Assembly (NCBI RefSeq): GCF_938017775.1
Contig: NZ_CALIIU010000006.1
Span: forward strand, 1 to 38,323
DNA length: 38,323 nucleotides
From: an uncultured Campylobacter sp.
GTDB lineage: Bacteria; Campylobacterota; Campylobacteria; Campylobacterales; Campylobacteraceae
Direction of reading: 5' to 3'
Positions 1 through 10,118 of this stretch are shown one piece after another. The number at the start of each line of letters is the position of its first letter. The stretch's first letter is position 1. A program made the translations under genes and the position numbers. A model generated the notes under the pieces. It saw only the letters and a list, made by a program, of their open reading frames with translations, was not told where the DNA came from and did not search any database.

Positions 1-3000
1 ATAATAGACCCAATATTAAGATCAATCCCGCCGTTATAGATCCTTGGGAATACCCTGATAGTGGCGTGATCAATAGTAGTGATCCGCATTGGTATTGGTA
101 TTCAAGCGGTGAATGTGGAGATGGCGCCGGTCATAATCATTGTGGAACATGGAATTTTAGTGGTATTCGAGATTGGAAAAATCAAACCCCTGTAGTTAGA
201 TTTGGCGGTCCCGGTACCTATGTATTTGGAGACTATGCCGTAGCCGGAAATACAGTGCTTAGTTTTGATTGGGACGGAGTTACAAAAGGAGTGGATAAAA
301 ACTTTATAGCTGGCGCAAACGGTCATTATTTAAAAGAGGATCCAGATACTTCGGCGGGCGCCTTTTATCTAAATAGCTCCAAATCGACTCTAAAACTACC
401 TAAGGGTATTACTAAAGATGATATCGTTTTTGCAGCTTTGTATTGGCAAGGTAACGTAAGAGAGGCAAGAGAGCTTATCAATGAGGGATGGGATAAATAC
501 GTAGGAAATGGCGACGGAGTTAAGTTTGCGAAATGGTATAAATGGGCTAAGCTTAGAATGAAAAGCTCAAAAAGTGCAACAAGTACTGCTCCTATAGATA
601 TCCCGAGGGATAGATGTAACGGCGTAGCCGGCTGGAATTATAGGGAGAATGCTAGCTATAGAAATCTTCCTAACCCTCGGAAGGTAGAGATGCGTTTGGA
701 ATACGGCTGCTTTGCAGATATTACGGATAAAGTGAAGGCAAACTTTGTTGATTACTCTGATAGTATAGATTTTACCGTAGGAAACATAGTAGCTAGTGAT
801 GGTAGGGATAATGCCGGTGCAGCCCTTATTAATGGTGAGTTAAAAAATATTAGACTTGGTATGTGGGGTGGCTGGGGTGTAATCATAGTATATGATAAGA
901 CCTTGGACTCTAGAAATAAGCTAATGGCAGATTTACAAAGCCCTGCTAATCCTGTAGGTGTAGCGAAACCGTTTACTTACGCAGAGGCTGCAAAATTTAA
1001 AAACGATTATTACAAGCCTAAAAACGTAACCGTATATGGTGACTTTATAGCTATTACACCTTGGGCGGGCGCAAATGAATCTATAAACGTAAAAGCCGAG
1101 TTAAAAGGCTTTTACACTCCTAGGAGCGGTCGCGTTAATGCTAAGCTTAGTTTTTTAGGTTTTGGTGGCGAGGCGAAACTTGGACCTGAAATGAGCGGCA
1201 ATGATAAGACGAAGGAATTTTTTAGAGTAGAGAATAAAAAAGCGGGCGGTAAAATGGATACTTTATATACTCCTAATGCCGCTTGGTCTAATGGAATAAA
1301 CGCATTGGCTCAAATCGGAAGCGAATGGTATTCTAATATATTCGGCGGTACCATTATGAGGCTAAGAAGCGAAAATGGTGGATATGCTGCGATACCGGAA
1401 ATCCTAAGAGGTAAGCATTACGAGGGAGCGGATCAGGCAGCCGCCGTGGATTTAGATGAATTTGATATAAGCGATAAAATGGGCTACGGGCAATCAAGTA
1501 TAAAGTTGGAACTGGGTGGTACGTATAACTCAACAAACAACCAATCCGATCAAAACTTTATAAGTATGATAGCAATATCAGTAGATCTGTATGTTCCTCA
1601 ACTATGCTATCAGTATGAGGTATATAATGCCGCTAACTGGGTAAAATTCTTTAGAACTAAAGATGAAGATCCGCAGAATGGCAAAGTTATCGGTAGCAGA
1701 TATAGTAAGACTGAGATTGACGACAATAAGCCAGAGCAGATCAAAAATCCAGTAGTTGCGGGCGAGCATATCTACTATAGAATGAAATTCGAAAACAGAC
1801 TAAATGGTGGTAATAGCGAGGATGCTGTAGGTGCAGTAGTGTCAATCGATTTTGCTCAGGCAGGCGCTGCCTATACCAAAGATAGTTCTACTATAAATAA
1901 TGAACTAGCCATAAACGATCCTATCACTACCACTACAAATACCATACCTGCAGCGGCCGCAGAGAAGCTGGTCTATCTACGCGATGGTCAAAAGGGCGCA
2001 TATAAGACGATGAAAGATGTCATAAATGGCGGCACTCCAAATGTCACGGACCCTATCTATAATGATAGGCAATTTACGACGCTAGATAATAATGTCTTAA
2101 AATTCTATATCGGTGAGGGCGCAGGCGAGATAAAAGCCGGCACGACTACTCCGGTGGGCGGTCTAATGAGACCAGGTAAAGCGGCGTATGGTGAGTTTAA
2201 CGCTACCGTTAATACCGGTGCAAAAATTCTTCAAGCTCCTGCCGTGACATTAAGCTACAAGATGAGTCTAGATATCGGCGGCGGTCAGCGAGTCGTCCTA
2301 GATATGGATAGTGCCTCTGAACTTGAGCTATGCGATGCAACGAAGGTTTCTAAAAGTGTTGATATCCAGCCGCTAAGTGGTTTGCAAGTAGTAAATAAGA
2401 ATTTTAGTAATAGCGACGACGATGATAGGCTATATACTCAAATCTCCGATAAGCCTTTTGATGCAAAACTCATCTTTAGACCAGATTACGAGAGCCAATA
2501 TTGTAAGGCTTATGACGATAAAACCGGTAAATGTACAGATTATATCGGTGCGGCTGCGAATTCTCCTTACTTTAAAAAAGATCCTAATACAGGTAAGCTC
2601 GTATATATCGGTAGCAAGGATAGAAAGCTTGAGAAATTTGGCTTGGGAGGAAAATTATATTTGTCCGTCATCAGGGCAAAAAATGCTGCTACTACGTCAG
2701 ACAAAGTCAGTGAGGATGATAAGAAAAATAGCGTAGTTTATGCATGCCGATCAGTAACTGATACCTTAAAAATTCCGTTTAAGCTAAATGGCGATTCCTA
2801 TTCTGTAGATAAGGAATTAGATTTTAAAAACAAGAGCATTTTAACTCTAAATAATATAGAGATAGGTGATGCGTATCAAGGTCTTACATTTATGCTTAGT
2901 TATCGTCCTGACGAGCAAGCTACCTCGAGATCCGATTTAGATAAGTATATAAAAGATAAGGACTTAAACAGTGAGGATCCTAAGGCTTACTATTTAGAGC

Positions 3001-6000
3001 TTAAAAAATGGGAGCTTAAGAAGCAATACGGGTATTGTGAAGCCAATGAAGATTTTGATTGGTGCAATAAAAGTCTGACTGCGGAACAAAAGAAGGATAT
3101 CTGGGATAATATTATACAAAAGAAGCTGGATGAGCTTAAAAATAGTATAGATACGGCTAGCAATGAGTTCGGAATTAAAATGTCAAAAGACGGCTCGTTC
3201 CATATATGCGGTAGCGATAACTTCGTACTCCGCCCTGCGTATTTCAAAGTAGATACCGATGCGCTAAATAATTCCGGTAAATATAGCAAGATCGTAGATA
3301 CTACCGCTAGTGGCGATATAACTAAAAAAGGCGTTAGTACCGATGTTTATAATCCTACCGAACTTCGCGTGGGTGGTGACTATGAGCAGAACGCAGATAT
3401 TTTAGCGCACGTAATATCAGCTAGAAGTTACAGCGATAACGGCGTACCTAACTATACTGCAAGAATTGGCGGCGACCTAGGTAATCAGCGCTATCATCTA
3501 CGTAAAAGCTATGGTACGGATTCCGACGATACTCAAGATATATCAACTAAGATCCGTGGCATCCAGACTTACTTGCGCCCATTCATATCTAATGAATGTG
3601 TGGCTAATGTAGATACCCAGTCTTATTATGTCGATAGAAAAACAGCCACTACTACATTAAAACGCGGTGTAAAGCAAGACGGCTGCTACGGCGGTACTGC
3701 AGTAGAGTATTCCGGTGCTAAATACAATGCCGAGACAGGCAAATACGAGATCGATCCATCGGCTATCAAAAAGGGCTCTTTTGGCAAGAGCGATGATGTT
3801 TCGTGCGTATTAAATGGTACAAGCTCAAAATTCGACGCATCGTATAGAAGAGTATGGGATAAAAATGCCGTAAGCTTATGGGCGGATTTTAATGCTAGAG
3901 ATATCGTAGAGACTGGAGGTGTAGCGAAATTTAGCGGCAAAGGCAATTCTCAAGGCGCATATTTGATGACTCAGTCTAGAAAAGCTTCTGTGGATAAAGA
4001 TAAAGAAAATGCCGTTATTTATACTGAAGGATTAGGTGCAAATGCCGATAAAATTTTTAACTACTATAATGTCGGTGATGTACTGGTAAGCGTCTATGAT
4101 AACTCATGGACGGATGCCTACTCCGATCAGACATACTCTAAGAAGTGGAATAGCGCTAAATGTATTATTAATTCATCTAGCAATACTCCTAATGCTAAAG
4201 GTATGATAGGCTGCGACGTAGGTATGAGGCTTGCTGCTAACAAAGATAAAGCGATAAACGATAATATTGTATTGCGCTACAAGCCGGATCGTATCAGAGT
4301 GTCGCTCGTAAGCCTTGATAATGGTATAACAACCGGCGTAGGCGATAATAATATCACCGGTGGAACATCTGCATATACATATTTTAATGATCCGTATATT
4401 GAGAATAATGTCGTAGTATATCCAGGTGAAAATCCCGCACAGAATTTAGCTGTAACGCGTCAGATAAGCCAACTTGCCAAACTTAAAGTCAATGCCGTAG
4501 CGTATCTATCTGACAAAGTTTATAAGGATGTCATCGCTACGCTTTATGACGGATATAAGCAAGATGTTGGTGGTACTCCTCAAGCCGTGTGCGGATTTTC
4601 GAGTGATCTTGATTTTGCGCTAAATTTTGGATTTGATTGTCAAAGCAATAGTGCCGACGGACGTTGCTCCACAGCTATCGCTAGAAGGACCGGCGGAGAT
4701 ACAAATTACGTGCCGTATCCTAATAGACCTACCGTTGTCTACAATATCCCTGGTGGTACACAGTTTTTCGCTAGGAATTCTAACGATTGCCTAGGCCCTA
4801 CGGGATATGATAGCAGATGCTATACATATAACGCAAGGACCTTAAGCTCAACTGTTACCGGAGGTTGGGAGGAAGCTGCTTCTGCTGCCGATACGGGTTA
4901 CGGCTTGCCTATACCGCTTAGAACGGCGCTTAATTATTATTCTGATGCTTCATTAATAGGCGGACTTATTAATAGACCAAGAGGCGGCACAGGAATTAAT
5001 TACGATTCTAAGTCAACGGATTTCAGGATTTTAGCACAAGGATTTAGAGAGGGGCAGACCCCTGGTTCAACTGTGTATTTTAATTTCGCTAGGATGCATA
5101 AAACTCCTAGCACTCCAGTGCTCATCTACGCTAGTGACTTTGATATCAGAAATGGCACGGTTAGTATCGCCGAAAATTTTTGGCCGTCAAAATTTGATAA
5201 ATCATACAATGCTATCTCGGATACAACTTCGGAGCAATATAAGAAAGATGATATAAAGTTGTCCCAAGAGAACTTTAATGCTTTCATCACTAGAAAGGTT
5301 AGCGAGACCAAAGCTGCAAGTAAGGCTGCCTATATAGCCGCTGCTAATTCCAATAGTAAAACCTATGCAACAGGTAAAACCGTTATAGACTATAGTGACA
5401 ACGTAGGCACTTATGCGCTATTCGTCTATGGTACGTCATATGACAAGAGCCTAGGATCCAGGGTGTATCAGGCTACTACCAGAACCGGGGTAACCGTACC
5501 TATTTATACGCAGATCTATTGCGGTAGAACCGATAGGTGCGCGAATATGCCTGCTCCTAGCGCAGAACTTGCTTATGAAGCCCCTGGCTCGAATATATTT
5601 ACCGTGCTAGCGGCTCAAGATCATAGCCTAACTGATTTTACGAAGTTCGTAGTAAATACTAGAGCTACTTTAAATAATATAGGAGCAGAATTTGTAAGCG
5701 CTTATACTAGCTTTACACCTACTGGCGTAACTGTTCGCAGGGGTAATGTAGTAAGCGGCGGCAAGGAAGATATAGCTATCCAGGCTACTGTACCAGGTCA
5801 GGCTAGGATACGTATTGAAACTAACCCATGGCTTATCCATACGCCTGCTGAAAATCAGAGAACTATGTTTACCGTACCTCCTACTACTGGAGCTTACTCT
5901 AGCAGGTTCCCTGGTGTGCCACAGTATTTCAATCCTCTTACTGTAAATGTAAGAGCTGTTAGACCTACAGTCTGGGGTGGAGAGGGTCAAGTCAAGTCCG

Positions 6001-6128
6001 GTACAGTAGATGACGTGGGATCATTCGCTGGTGGTAGCACAGCGGATAATAGCACTAGCGACACTTCGACTAGCAAGCTAGGTACAGGAGACATTCGCGA
6101 TATTTACAATCAAAAGACCGATTGGTAG
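1..6128 (+). CDS. Giant secreted surface/adhesin-like protein, 3' part (5' end outside window)
   Basis: The frame is open from base 3 to the TAG at 6126-6128, about 2041 residues, with no in-frame stop before the window edge, so the true start lies upstream and the GTG at 66 is only an internal candidate. The visible N-terminal part has the pattern ALYWQG (about residue 148 of the visible frame), then ADITDKV, then GGWGVIIVYD. This order resembles the front domain of many large DUF11-type surface proteins. A region near 1740-1900, including VVAGEHIYYRMKFEN, looks like a DUF11-like beta domain. Cysteines are scattered through the chain and the last 50 residues are rich in Ser, Thr and Gly. No signal peptide, membrane anchor or autotransporter barrel is visible. 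Role as an exported surface or adhesion protein is inferred from this resemblance only. Codon use (AGA/AGG, GGT, ATA, CTA) is more AT-rich than in lepA, its neighbour. Confidence 0.75.
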   Translation, partial: NRPNIKINPAVIDPWEYPDSGVINSSDPHWYWYSSGECGDGAGHNHCGTWNFSGIRDWKNQTPVVRFGGPGTYVFGDYAVAGNTVLSFDWDGVTKGVDKNFIAGANGHYLKEDPDTSAGAFYLNSSKSTLKLPKGITKDDIVFAALYWQGNVREARELINEGWDKYVGNGDGVKFAKWYKWAKLRMKSSKSATSTAPIDIPRDRCNGVAGWNYRENASYRNLPNPRKVEMRLEYGCFADITDKVKANFVDYSDSIDFTVGNIVASDGRDNAGAALINGELKNIRLGMWGGWGVIIVYDKTLDSRNKLMADLQSPANPVGVAKPFTYAEAAKFKNDYYKPKNVTVYGDFIAITPWAGANESINVKAELKGFYTPRSGRVNAKLSFLGFGGEAKLGPEMSGNDKTKEFFRVENKKAGGKMDTLYTPNAAWSNGINALAQIGSEWYSNIFGGTIMRLRSENGGYAAIPEILRGKHYEGADQAAAVDLDEFDISDKMGYGQSSIKLELGGTYNSTNNQSDQNFISMIAISVDLYVPQLCYQYEVYNAANWVKFFRTKDEDPQNGKVIGSRYSKTEIDDNKPEQIKNPVVAGEHIYYRMKFENRLNGGNSEDAVGAVVSIDFAQAGAAYTKDSSTINNELAINDPITTTTNTIPAAAAEKLVYLRDGQKGAYKTMKDVINGGTPNVTDPIYNDRQFTTLDNNVLKFYIGEGAGEIKAGTTTPVGGLMRPGKAAYGEFNATVNTGAKILQAPAVTLSYKMSLDIGGGQRVVLDMDSASELELCDATKVSKSVDIQPLSGLQVVNKNFSNSDDDDRLYTQISDKPFDAKLIFRPDYESQYCKAYDDKTGKCTDYIGAAANSPYFKKDPNTGKLVYIGSKDRKLEKFGLGGKLYLSVIRAKNAATTSDKVSEDDKKNSVVYACRSVTDTLKIPFKLNGDSYSVDKELDFKNKSILTLNNIEIGDAYQGLTFMLSYRPDEQATSRSDLDKYIKDKDLNSEDPKAYYLELKKWELKKQYGYCEANEDFDWCNKSLTAEQKKDIWDNIIQKKLDELKNSIDTASNEFGIKMSKDGSFHICGSDNFVLRPAYFKVDTDALNNSGKYSKIVDTTASGDITKKGVSTDVYNPTELRVGGDYEQNADILAHVISARSYSDNGVPNYTARIGGDLGNQRYHLRKSYGTDSDDTQDISTKIRGIQTYLRPFISNECVANVDTQSYYVDRKTATTTLKRGVKQDGCYGGTAVEYSGAKYNAETGKYEIDPSAIKKGSFGKSDDVSCVLNGTSSKFDASYRRVWDKNAVSLWADFNARDIVETGGVAKFSGKGNSQGAYLMTQSRKASVDKDKENAVIYTEGLGANADKIFNYYNVGDVLVSVYDNSWTDAYSDQTYSKKWNSAKCIINSSSNTPNAKGMIGCDVGMRLAANKDKAINDNIVLRYKPDRIRVSLVSLDNGITTGVGDNNITGGTSAYTYFNDPYIENNVVVYPGENPAQNLAVTRQISQLAKLKVNAVAYLSDKVYKDVIATLYDGYKQDVGGTPQAVCGFSSDLDFALNFGFDCQSNSADGRCSTAIARRTGGDTNYVPYPNRPTVVYNIPGGTQFFARNSNDCLGPTGYDSRCYTYNARTLSSTVTGGWEEAASAADTGYGLPIPLRTALNYYSDASLIGGLINRPRGGTGINYDSKSTDFRILAQGFREGQTPGSTVYFNFARMHKTPSTPVLIYASDFDIRNGTVSIAENFWPSKFDKSYNAISDTTSEQYKKDDIKLSQENFNAFITRKVSETKAASKAAYIAAANSNSKTYATGKTVIDYSDNVGTYALFVYGTSYDKSLGSRVYQATTRTGVTVPIYTQIYCGRTDRCANMPAPSAELAYEAPGSNIFTVLAAQDHSLTDFTKFVVNTRATLNNIGAEFVSAYTSFTPTGVTVRRGNVVSGGKEDIAIQATVPGQARIRIETNPWLIHTPAENQRTMFTVPPTTGAYSSRFPGVPQYFNPLTVNVRAVRPTVWGGEGQVKSGTVDDVGSFAGGSTADNSTSDTSTSKLGTGDIRDIYNQKTDW

Positions 6129-6150
6129 TATCTGCGTAAGCTCGTAGCAT

Positions 6151-6180
6151 AAAGGCTAGCCTCCTGGCTAGCCTTTTTTT
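6151..6180 (+). terminator. Rho-independent terminator of the giant gene
   Basis: An 11-bp perfect stem (AAAGGCTAGCC at 6151-6161 with GGCTAGCCTTT at 6166-6176) closes a TCCT loop and runs into seven T residues. It lies 22 bases after the stop codon. Confidence 0.92.
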
Positions 6181-6789
6181 ATTAGCGAAATTTTGGTTTT
6201 CTTGGCGACAGATTTTTTAAAATTATGCTTTGTAAATTTTGCTTGAAAATTCTGTGAGATAGAATTTTGTGAAATTTTAAATTGCGGAATTTTGCTGCGA
6301 AACTTGGCGGTAAATTTTACTTACTAAGATTTGCGCATCGTAATGATATATAATTTTACGCACTAATTTCAATTGGTAGAATTCAAAGCAAAATCTCGTA
6401 TGAGGAGATCCCTTATTGCTTATTAAAATTCTCAGCCGTTAGCATAGTTGGCTTTGCAAAGTGCGATCATATAAAATTTGCCATAAAATTTCACCACTCA
6501 GAATTTTTCTACCCCCAAACATAGCTGCAGAATTCTGTTTCGTAAAATTCCGCATTCCAATCCTCATCCTAAAATTCTATCGCGGTAAAACGCATCGCCG
6601 ATAAAATTTAAAATTTTATTGCTCAAAGCCGTCCGCATTTTCTCTTATCCTTTAAAATTTCGTTTTGTAAAATTCCAATCTGACTAGATCTGCCGTATAA
6701 AACCGCTTTATAAATTCCACCTGCTCATTTACCCGTTTTTAAATGAAATTTCGGCACAATGCGGCTTAAAATTTCATCAGGAAAGCCAC
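6181..6789. other. AT-rich spacer packed with RAATTY hexamers
   Basis: No gene is seen in these 609 bases. A hand count finds 22 RAATTY sites (AAATTT, AAATTC, GAATTT, GAATTC), about one per 27 bases, usually flanked by short GC-rich words such as GC or CGC. The promoter of lepA must lie here but no single -10 stands out. Confidence 0.6.
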
Positions 6790-8586
6790 TTGAAAACAAA
6801 AAATATCAGAAATTTCAGCATCATCGCGCATATCGACCACGGCAAATCCACGCTCGCAGACCGCCTGATCAGCGAGTGCAACGCCGTCGAGGCGCGCCAG
6901 ATGAGCAGCCAGATTATGGATACGATGGATATCGAAAAGGAGCGCGGCATCACGATCAAGGCGCAGTCCGTGCGGCTCGAGTACGAGCTTGGCGGCGAGA
7001 AATACGTTTTAAATTTGATCGACACCCCGGGCCACGTGGATTTCAGCTACGAGGTCTCGCGCTCGCTGGCTAGCTGCGAGGGGGCGATCCTCGTCGTGGA
7101 CGCGAGCCAGGGCGTACAGGCGCAAACCATCGCAAACGTCTATATCGCGCTGCAGCACAACCTCGAGATCATCTCCGTGCTCAACAAAATCGATCTGCCC
7201 GCCGCCGATCCGCAGCGCGTAAAAGATGAGATCGAGCACGTCATCGGGCTTGATTGCAGCAGCGCGATCGAGGTTAGCGCCAAAACGGGCGTGGGCATCA
7301 AGGAGCTTTTAGAGGCGATAATCACTCGCATCCCCGCGCCCAAAACGGACGACGACGCGCCGCTTAAGGCGCTCATCTACGACAGCTGGTTTGATAACTA
7401 CCTAGGCGCGCTCGCGCTCGCGAGGCTCTACGACGGCGTGCTGAAAAAGGGCGACGAAGTCTATATCATGGGTAGCGAGAACCGCCACGAGGTGCTCGAT
7501 CTGATGTATCCCAACCCGCTCGCGCCCGCCAAAGCCCGCGAGCTTAGCAGCGGCGAAGTGGGCATCGTAGTAATGGGGCTAAAAAATGTCGCCGACGTGC
7601 AGGTGGGCGATACGATCACGCTTTTTAAAAAACGTGCCACCGAGCCCGTGGGCGGCTTTGAGAAGGCCAAGCCCTTCGTGTTTGCGGGCATCTATCCCGT
7701 GCAGACCGATAAATTTGAAGATCTGCGCGACGCTTTGGATAAGCTCAGCCTAAACGACAGCTCGCTTAGCTATGAGCCCGAGACGTCGCTGGCGCTAGGA
7801 TTCGGCTTTCGCGTCGGGTTTTTGGGACTACTGCATATGGAGGTCGTGAAGGAGCGGCTCGAGCGCGAGTTTGATCTCGATCTCATCGCCACGGCGCCGA
7901 CCGTCACATACGCCGTGTATCTCACGGACGGCTCGTGCGTGCGGATACACAGCCCCAGCGAGCTTCCCGCGCCAAATTTCATCGAGCGCATCGAGGAGCC
8001 CTACGTCAGGGCGACCATCATCACTCCGAGCGAGTTTTTGGGCAATCTCATTAGCCTTTTAAATTTGCGCCGCGGCATCCAAACTAAGATGGATTACATC
8101 ACGCCGGAGCGCGTCCTGCTCGAATACGACGTGCCGACAAACGAGATCATAATGGACTTTTACGACAAGCTCAAGTCCTGCACCAAGGGATATGCGAGCT
8201 TCGACTACGAGCCGATCGATTACAGGCGCGGCGATCTAGTCAAGCTCGACATCCACGTCGCGGGCGAAGCGGTCGATGCGCTCTCTATCATCGTGCCCGC
8301 TTCAAAGGCCGAATCCAAGGGGCGCGACCTCGTCAAAGCGATGAAGGAGATCGTGCCGCGGCAGCTTTTTGAGGTCGCGATCCAAGCAAGCATCGGCAAC
8401 AAGATCATCGCTCGCGAAAACGTCCGCGCCATGGGCAAAAACGTGACCGCCAAATGCTACGGTGGCGACATCACGCGCAAGCGCAAGCTGCTCGAAAAGC
8501 AAAAAGAGGGCAAGAAGCGCATGAAGGCGATCGGCAAGGTAAATCTGCCGAGCGAGGCGTTTTTGAGCGTGCTAAAGATCGATTAA
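6790..8586 (+). CDS. lepA: Elongation factor 4 (LepA), ribosome-associated GTPase
   Basis: LepA is a translational GTPase that binds the ribosome and can back-translocate or remodel stalled complexes in the cytoplasm. The 598-residue length is normal. The GTPase motifs are in order: AHIDHGKS at 13-20, DTPGH at 78-82 and NKID at 132-135, followed by the EF-G-like domains and a basic LepA C-terminal domain near KRKLLEKQKEGKKRMKAIGK. The start is TTG at 6790, chosen because the conserved KNIRNFSIIAH follows at once and an AGGA lies at 6779-6782, seven bases upstream. The gene stands alone between two long spacers and has strongly GC-rich third positions, unlike the giant gene before it. Confidence 0.96.
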   Translation: MKTKNIRNFSIIAHIDHGKSTLADRLISECNAVEARQMSSQIMDTMDIEKERGITIKAQSVRLEYELGGEKYVLNLIDTPGHVDFSYEVSRSLASCEGAILVVDASQGVQAQTIANVYIALQHNLEIISVLNKIDLPAADPQRVKDEIEHVIGLDCSSAIEVSAKTGVGIKELLEAIITRIPAPKTDDDAPLKALIYDSWFDNYLGALALARLYDGVLKKGDEVYIMGSENRHEVLDLMYPNPLAPAKARELSSGEVGIVVMGLKNVADVQVGDTITLFKKRATEPVGGFEKAKPFVFAGIYPVQTDKFEDLRDALDKLSLNDSSLSYEPETSLALGFGFRVGFLGLLHMEVVKERLEREFDLDLIATAPTVTYAVYLTDGSCVRIHSPSELPAPNFIERIEEPYVRATIITPSEFLGNLISLLNLRRGIQTKMDYITPERVLLEYDVPTNEIIMDFYDKLKSCTKGYASFDYEPIDYRRGDLVKLDIHVAGEAVDALSIIVPASKAESKGRDLVKAMKEIVPRQLFEVAIQASIGNKIIARENVRAMGKNVTAKCYGGDITRKRKLLEKQKEGKKRMKAIGKVNLPSEAFLSVLKID

Positions 8587-9206
8587 ATTTTATGCTTGAG
8601 CGGATGGTCTAAATTTTATCTTTTGCCGCGCGGTTGTAAAATTTGCTTTTAAATTTTAACGATCATTCAGGCGGTTTAAATTTAGCGGCTCGTCGTTTGG
8701 CATGAAATTTCGTCTTTAAATTTCACGATCTTAAGAGACGATTTAAATTTTATGACTGCACGGCGCTTAAACTCTATCGCTTGCCGTCCGAGCTGATACA
8801 TTCGCTTCTACGTGCCCATTTTGCGCCGCTTTAGGCTCTAGCGTTCACTGCTCGGTCGTAGAATTCTGCCGCTTGCCGTTAGGCTAAAATTTCATCTTTC
8901 AAATTTAACATCCCGCGAGCGGTTTAAATTTTTACTGTCCGTCAATCATTGCGGTCGCGCCCGTCATATCCTGCAGTTGTACTCGCCGCGCCCGTCGCCT
9001 TCTGCAAAATTCTATCCGGGCGGCTCCCGCTATGAAATTTTATCCGCTGCGACTTTATAAAATTTGATTAAATTTTGCCCGTCTTGCCGCATGAAATTTC
9101 CATAGCGCGAGTGTTTTATAGCAAAACGGCGTGCACGGCGCATAATAGGGCGTGCCGATAAGTCCAGCAAAAGCGCTAAATTTATCGGCGTAAAAAAAGG
9201 AGAAAA
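8587..9206. other. RAATTY-rich spacer after lepA
   Basis: No credible coding region is seen. About 18 RAATTY sites were counted by hand. They are often in near-repeated phrases such as GGTTTAAATTTAGCGG. The stretch 8941-9000 is GC-richer and lacks the hexamer. No clear terminator for lepA was found. Confidence 0.5.
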
Positions 9207-9868
9207 ATGGAATTTTAGACCGCTTAGGCGTGGATAGGAGCAGCTTTACTGATCTATTTTCGGCATGTTTAGGCTGCGGCGCAAGGGTGCAAGAGATGGG
9301 CTCGAAGCTGATCACAAAGGGCAGGCGCCGGTCTGTGGATTTTGAGCGCGGTGAGATCAGTTTCGGCGATGATGCGCCGCGCGCCATTTGGTATATCGGT
9401 AGCGAAGCGAGCAGCAGCCGCACGTGGCTGTGGGGGTACGAGAACATAAATCGCCTCGATGAGCGGCTGCTTGTCCTTGCGCGAGATGTGCGCGACTTCG
9501 GCTTGCGGCACGGGCTAGAGGAGCTTAGCACGCCTAAGCTTGCACTAAGTGAAGAGATAAACGCGCGCGTTCTAAGCGCGATTGCGTGCGGATTATCGCA
9601 GGAGCCGTTATATTACTACCGCTGCCCGCACGCCGGCGGAGCGGTGTTTGTAGCTTTTGCGTCAGGCGAGTGCGTGACGCCAGATGGTACGATCAAGCCC
9701 GGTATGGACGCAAGCGAGCTTATCTCTTTGGCGCGGGATTACATAGGCGCATTTCAGTTAAATCACGCCGTTTTATCGGGGGCACTTTTGATGAGAAACG
9801 GCACGAAATTTAGCGAAGCGGCGGGCAAGATCGTAGCAAATTTTAAAAATGACGCACTCTTTTCGTGA
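9207..9868 (+). CDS. DUF6882-like protein, reading frame probably broken at its start
   Basis: The clear coding frame runs from a GTG at 9230 to the TGA ending at 9868 (212 residues). The motif WYIG followed by TWLWGYEN (residues 57-70) fits the DUF6882 family, whose function is unknown; no signal peptide or membrane segment is seen, so it is probably cytoplasmic. The GTG has no ribosome binding site. A good AAGGAG lies at 9197-9202 in front of ATG at 9207, but that ATG reads only three codons before TAG. Adding one base near 9210-9212 would join it to the long frame and give a natural N-terminus, MEILDRLGVDRSSF. Either the assembly lacks a base, or the gene is frameshifted, or translation uses the weak GTG. 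It is flanked by spacers and is monocistronic. Confidence 0.6.
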
Positions 9869-10118
9869 TAATTTGGGGCGGCTAAGCGAGGTGGAGTTCG
9901 CCGTATAAGGCTGCAAATATCGCGCCGTGCATTTATGGCTTTGAAATTTACGCCGCGAAATTCTGCTTCGTAAATTTTATATCTTAAAATTTTCAGCCTT
10001 AGAATTTTGCTCGGTAAAATTTAGATCGCAAAATTCCGCCGTGCGAAATCCTCTTAAAATTTTACGTTGCAAAATTCTGCCGCTAAATTTACGCCAAATC
10101 TCTAAATTTAAATCAAAA

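Noticed and set aside
6759..7073. Plus-strand open frame overlapping lepA
   Set aside because: It is a shadow of lepA, whose motifs are unmistakable in the other frame.
9207..9218. ATG with strong ribosome binding site as a normal gene start
   Set aside because: It reads only three codons before TAG; it is used only as evidence for a frame break into the DUF6882-like gene.
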